This document shows positions 61,020-64,000 of a stretch of 64,000 bases of DNA, piece after piece. Origin of the DNA: Firmicutes bacterium ADurb.Bin193 (GTDB lineage: Bacteria; Bacillota; Clostridia; Monoglobales; Firm-18); NCBI GenBank assembly GCA_002070105.1, contig MWCQ01000009.1, positions 1 to 64,000 of the forward strand. Reading direction: 5' to 3'. The position numbers and the translations under genes are program-made. Under the pieces are notes generated by a model that was not told the DNA's origin, did no database searches, and saw only the letters and a list, made by a program, of their open reading frames with translations. Each line of letters starts with the position of its first letter. The stretch's first letter is position 1.

Positions 61020-61416
61020 TATGCTCGGAACCCGTGAGCCCCAGACCTACGGACAGGAAACTCTTGAGTCCGTCAACGAAAGAATCAAAAGGCGCGCCGA
61101 GCAGCGCGGCCTTTCGGCTGACTTTTTCCAGTCCAACGACGAGGGCGAGCTTGTGAGCAAAATACAGTCCTGCCGTGAGGGGTATGACGGAATTATTATC
61201 AATGCGGGGGCATATACCCATTACAGCTATGCCATTCGCGACGCTATAACGGCGGTGGGAGTGCCGACCGTTGAGGTGCATATTTCAAACATATATGCCC
61301 GTGAGGAATTCAGGCAAACATCCGTTATTTCGGCAGTTTGCCGCGGGATTATTTGCGGCTTCGGAACAAACGGTTATCTTCTTGCCGTAGATGCTCTTGC
61401 GGAGCTTTCGAAATGA
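60985..61416 (+). CDS. aroQ: Type II 3-dehydroquinate dehydratase
   Basis: Third step of the shikimate pathway, directly before AroE. The 143-residue product has VINGPNLNMLGTREPQTYG (residues 5-23), FFQSNDEGELVSKIQ, INAGAYTHYSYAIRDAI and VEVHISNIYAREEFRQTSV, with the active-site Tyr, Arg and His. AGGAGG precedes the ATG, and the coding start lies inside the upstream barrel gene. ATGA overlap with the next gene. Confidence 0.97.
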   Translation: MRIMVINGPNLNMLGTREPQTYGQETLESVNERIKRRAEQRGLSADFFQSNDEGELVSKIQSCREGYDGIIINAGAYTHYSYAIRDAITAVGVPTVEVHISNIYAREEFRQTSVISAVCRGIICGFGTNGYLLAVDALAELSK

Positions 61417-62462
61417 GAGTAAAAGCGGTACAGGAAATACTTAAAAAGCATGGAACGGACGGTATTCTCATCACCTCAACGGAAAACAGGCGCTATGTAA
61501 GCGGGTTTACGGGCGGCGACGGCATTATTCTTATAACGCTGTCGGATTCCGTGCTTTTTGTCGACGGACGGTACACAATTCAGGCACAGCTTGAGGCAAA
61601 GGAGTTTACGGTAATCACCTTTAAAACAAAGCCGTACGGTCTTTTGAAGGATTACAACTTAAAAAACCTGTTTATAGAGGATACAAAGCTTCCGCTTTCG
61701 GATTATAAGTCATTAAAGGAAACTCTTTTGGGAACCTGCTTTCACAACGGCTCATGGGTTTTGGACGAGCTACGTATGATAAAATCACCAGACGAGGCGG
61801 AAAAAATAAAAAAGGCGGCCGAAATTGCCGACAACGCCTTTTCTCATATACTAAATTTCATAAAAGAGGGAATGAGCGAAAGGGATATTGCCCTTGAGCT
61901 TGAGTTTTTTATGCGCAGCAGGGGGGCGGAGGGTATTTCGTTTGACACAATCATCGCCTCCGCCGAGAGAAGCGCGCTTCCTCACGCCTCTTTGACCGAC
62001 AGAAAAATTGCTTTAGGCGATGTACTGCTTATAGATTTCGGCTGTAAATTCGAGGGCTATTGCTCCGACATGACAAGAACCGTTGCGGTGGGAAAAGCCT
62101 CCGATGAGTTTAAAAAGGTTTATAAAACCGCTCTCACCGCGCAAAACGAGGCGCTGTCCAATATAAAGGCGGGTGCGCCCTGCCGTGATATTGATGCCTA
62201 TGCGCGCAGGGTGATTGAGAGTGCGGGCTATGGCGCGTATTTTGCACATTCACTCGGTCACGGGGTCGGACTTAATGTGCATGAAAAGCCCGTTGTTTCC
62301 ACCGGCTCGGACGGGGTTTTATGCTCAGGCAATGTAATAACTGTCGAGCCCGGCATATACCTTCAAAATAAATTCGGCGTAAGGATTGAGGATTTGGTTT
62401 TGGTTACGGATACGGGTTTTGATAATTTCACACATTCCCCGAAAGAGCTTATAATCATATAA
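61413..62462 (+). CDS. M24-family Xaa-Pro aminopeptidase
   Basis: Metallopeptidase that removes residues next to proline. The start is ATG 61413, overlapping the aroQ stop. The 349-residue product has a creatinase-like N-terminal domain (HGTDGILITSTENRRYVSGFTG) and a pita-bread catalytic domain with LIDFGCKFEGYCSDMTRTVAVG (two metal Asp), HSLGHGVGLNVHEKP (His), VITVEPGIYL (Glu) and GVRIEDLV (Glu). All five metal ligands are present. The pairing with efp downstream is common. Confidence 0.94.
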   Translation: MRVKAVQEILKKHGTDGILITSTENRRYVSGFTGGDGIILITLSDSVLFVDGRYTIQAQLEAKEFTVITFKTKPYGLLKDYNLKNLFIEDTKLPLSDYKSLKETLLGTCFHNGSWVLDELRMIKSPDEAEKIKKAAEIADNAFSHILNFIKEGMSERDIALELEFFMRSRGAEGISFDTIIASAERSALPHASLTDRKIALGDVLLIDFGCKFEGYCSDMTRTVAVGKASDEFKKVYKTALTAQNEALSNIKAGAPCRDIDAYARRVIESAGYGAYFAHSLGHGVGLNVHEKPVVSTGSDGVLCSGNVITVEPGIYLQNKFGVRIEDLVLVTDTGFDNFTHSPKELIII

Positions 62463-62511
62463 CGGCAACCTTCTGACATACCGTAATGCCTCTTGCTGTC
62501 TATCCCCTATT

Positions 62512-62598
62512 TATATACGGAAGGTATCGGGGCTTTTGTTGGCGGCTTCGGTGCCTGCAAGGCTTTTGATTGCCATCCTTCTTCCTCTTCCGTATATA
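62512..62598. other. Structured non-coding element upstream of efp
   Basis: TATATACGGAAG (62512-62523) and CTTCCGTATATA (62587-62598) form a perfect 12-pair stem around a GC-rich 63-base loop that contains smaller hairpins (GGC..GCC, GCCTTGCAGGC-like). The region 62463-62755 otherwise holds the efp promoter. It fits neither a terminator nor a known riboswitch that I can name. Confidence 0.45.
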
Positions 62599-62677
62599 TT
62601 TCTTTCAAACTAAAAACGCGAAAACAGTCATCGGTAAGCCTTTTTTCGCAATAACATTATACACTTAAAAATTTTTC

Positions 62678-62706
62678 TTGAATTTTTTTTGATTATAGTA
62701 TAAAAT
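62678..62706 (+). promoter_or_regulatory. Probable promoter of efp
   Basis: TTGAAT (62678-62683) and TAAAAT (62701-62706) are 17 bases apart, about 45 bases before the efp ATG. Confidence 0.5.
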
Positions 62707-62755
62707 GTATGCGACTTAAATGTATGAAGTAATATTATAAACGGAGGTATTTCCA

Positions 62756-63313
62756 ATGATATCAGCGGGAGAATTCAGGAACGGAGTCACATTCGAATTG
62801 GACGGCAATGTCTATCAGGTAGTGGAGTTTCAGCATGTTAAGCCGGGCAAGGGCGCTGCTTTTGTAAGAACCAGACTTAAAGATATTATTAACGGCGCTA
62901 CGGTTGAAAAGACCTTCAGACCCACCGACAAGATGCCCAAGGCGCATATTGAGCGCAAGGATATGGAATACTCTTATAATGACGGCGGCCTTTACTATTT
63001 TATGGACAAGGAAACCTTTGAGCTTGTACCCATCAACGCCAGCGAGATCGGCGATGCGCTTAAGTTTGTCAAGGAAAACGAAACAGTCAAGATTTTAAGC
63101 TACAAAGGTTCGATATTCGGTATTGAGCCTCCGAACTTTGTGGAGCTTGTGGTTACGGATACGGAGCCGGGTGTCAGAGGCGACACGGCGCAGGGCGCGA
63201 CAAAGCCGGCAACGCTTGAAACAGGTGCAACAATAAGCGTTCCGCTTTTTATAAATCAGGGTGACAGGATCCGTATCGACACAAGAACCGGCGAATATAT
63301 GGAGCGTGCATAA
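62756..63313 (+). CDS. efp: Elongation factor P
   Basis: Relieves ribosome stalling at proline stretches. The 185-residue product has the three-domain layout: KOW-like domain I with the tip loop [15 protein letters not shown] (the Lys of the tip near residue 32, usually modified), domain II ([20 protein letters not shown]) and OB domain III ending [26 protein letters not shown] ribosome site. Standard length. Confidence 0.97.
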   Translation: MISAGEFRNGVTFELDGNVYQVVEFQHVKPGKGAAFVRTRLKDIINGATVEKTFRPTDKMPKAHIERKDMEYSYNDGGLYYFMDKETFELVPINASEIGDALKFVKENETVKILSYKGSIFGIEPPNFVELVVTDTEPGVRGDTAQGATKPATLETGATISVPLFINQGDRIRIDTRTGEYMERA

Positions 63314-63346
63314 GCCAAAGAAATTATATTTTAGGAGGACAAAGGA

Positions 63347-63736
63347 ATGTCAATTATTTCAGAAAAGGTATCATATCTGCGTGGTCTTGCCGAGGGTATG
63401 AAATTAAACACTGAAAGTAACGAGGGAAAGCTTATTTCCGAGATACTGGGTGTTTTGGACGAGGTTGCGGAAGATATTAAGTATCTTGAAGACTCCCAGG
63501 AGGAGCTTTTCGACAGAGTGTATGAGCTTGAGGAAGATGTTTACGACAATGAATACGAATACGACTACTATAATAACGAGGATGACGACGGCTACTGTCT
63601 TAAATGCCCCAACTGCAACGACGAGTTTGTTTTAGGCTCCGACGAGTTTGAGAGCGACGATGATATTATATGCCCGCGCTGCGGCGAGACTATTGAGTTC
63701 GACTGTGACTGTGACGACTGTGATGACAGCGAATAA
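63347..63736 (+). CDS. CD1247-type acidic zinc-ribbon protein
   Basis: The 129-residue product has a helical N-terminal domain (ISEKVSYLRGLAEGMKLNTESNEGKLI to about residue 60), a very acidic Tyr/Asp/Asn-rich linker, and a zinc-ribbon with CLKCPNCNDEFVL and CPRCGETIEFDCDC. Similar proteins next to efp occur across Clostridia under the name CD1247 N-terminal domain. Function unknown; the acid tail suggests protein or nucleic-acid contacts. Confidence 0.8.
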   Translation: MSIISEKVSYLRGLAEGMKLNTESNEGKLISEILGVLDEVAEDIKYLEDSQEELFDRVYELEEDVYDNEYEYDYYNNEDDDGYCLKCPNCNDEFVLGSDEFESDDDIICPRCGETIEFDCDCDDCDDSE

Positions 63737-64000
63737 CAAGCATAAAAAGCAGTTTTTGCCGTTTATTATAGCGCTTGTTGCCGTTTGTGCCGACCAGTAT
63801 ACGAAAACGCTTGCGCGCACAGAGCTTTCGGGGGGAAGCGTGCCTGTTGTCGAGGGCGTGTTCCATTTAACCTATGTCGAAAACACGGGCGCCGCCTTCG
63901 GAATCTTTCAAAACTCCAACGGTTTTTTTATCGTTTTGGTGTCGGCGATACTACTCGGAATAATTGTTTCGCTTTATCTTTTAAAGCCCCAAAGCCTTCT
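63723..64000 (+). CDS. lspA: Lipoprotein signal peptidase II, 5' part
   Basis: Aspartyl membrane protease that removes the signal peptide of prolipoproteins. The frame from ATG 63723 overlaps the end of the previous gene by 14 bases and runs off the right edge, showing 92 residues. Features are a first membrane segment with ADQYTK (conserved Asp), LTYVENTGAAFGIF, the LspA signature, and a second membrane span. The later catalytic Asp pair is outside the window. The start lacks a good ribosome site, so it probably relies on coupling. Confidence 0.9.
   Translation, partial: MTANNKHKKQFLPFIIALVAVCADQYTKTLARTELSGGSVPVVEGVFHLTYVENTGAAFGIFQNSNGFFIVLVSAILLGIIVSLYLLKPQSL

Noticed and set aside
1-64000. 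CRISPR arrays, tRNA or rRNA genes, insertion sequences, prophage
   Set aside because: No regularly spaced direct repeats, no CCA-ended cloverleaf, and no transposase, integrase or phage structural protein were recognised; the only repeats are the palindromic intergenic ones.

Overview
The window looks like a chromosomal segment of an anaerobic, endospore-forming Clostridia bacterium (Firmicutes, mid-GC). Supporting signs are an alpha/beta-type small acid-soluble spore protein, the dipicolinate synthase pair dpaA-dpaB, the Gram-positive ylm/divIVA division cluster, a FabK-type enoyl reductase, a PPi-type phosphofructokinase, DUF4489- and DUF6514-like proteins, and strong AGGAGG ribosome binding sites. 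No rRNA, tRNA, CRISPR, transposase, integrase or phage gene was seen. Almost all of it is ordinary core genome, tightly packed with many ATGA/GTGA start-stop overlaps.
Layout. 1-2,897 (minus): galU-pyrH-frr-uppS, with uppS cut by the left edge. 3,158-5,359 (plus): rplM-rpsI, then a membrane-anchored G5/3D cell-wall protein. 5,476-15,006: a near-complete type II fatty acid synthesis locus. fabD and a MarR regulator run left; fabH-fabK-fabG-fabF-accB-fabZ-accC-accD-accA run right. The divergent promoter region between them carries a paired TCTAA-type motif. 15,007-15,496: a non-coding region with an inverted-repeat-bounded small transcript and a frameshifted toxin-like hydrophobic peptide. 15,497-31,568 (minus): a 16-kb run typA-miaB-ylbF-mutS-mutL-miaA-hfq-HlyD-like-yggS-sepF-yggT-ylmH-divIVA-ileS.
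31,812-34,371: a DUF4489-like protein, a CPBP protease and a two-gene split permease. 34,697-40,189 (minus): pfp-HAD-gnd and a secreted DUF1593 protein, i.e. central carbon metabolism. 40,495-44,936 (plus): an apparent hexuronate cluster (SDR, LarA-like, PHP, UxaE), divergent from pfp across a region with two strong promoters and repeated motifs. 44,985-52,838: htpG, an intracellular-looking Cu/Zn SOD, an MGMT-like protein, a Ca2+ P-type ATPase, a LiaF-like protein and a ZIP transporter. 53,161-55,503: a periplasmic-sensor GGDEF/EAL protein with a degenerate GGDEF motif. 55,597-58,753: spore genes (SASP, dpaAB) around a tandem-OB SSB-like protein, with sigma-G-like and sigma-K-like promoters. 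58,825-63,736: a YqeG-AroE fusion, a TIM-barrel protein, aroQ, an M24 peptidase, efp and a CD1247-type zinc-ribbon protein. lspA runs off the right edge.
The points most worth a second look are the inverted-repeat/toxin-like element at 15.1-15.3 kb, the divergent fab control region, the YqeG-AroE fusion, the AccD without its zinc finger, a family of palindromic intergenic repeats, the repeated motif between pfp and the uronate genes, and the sporulation-type promoters.
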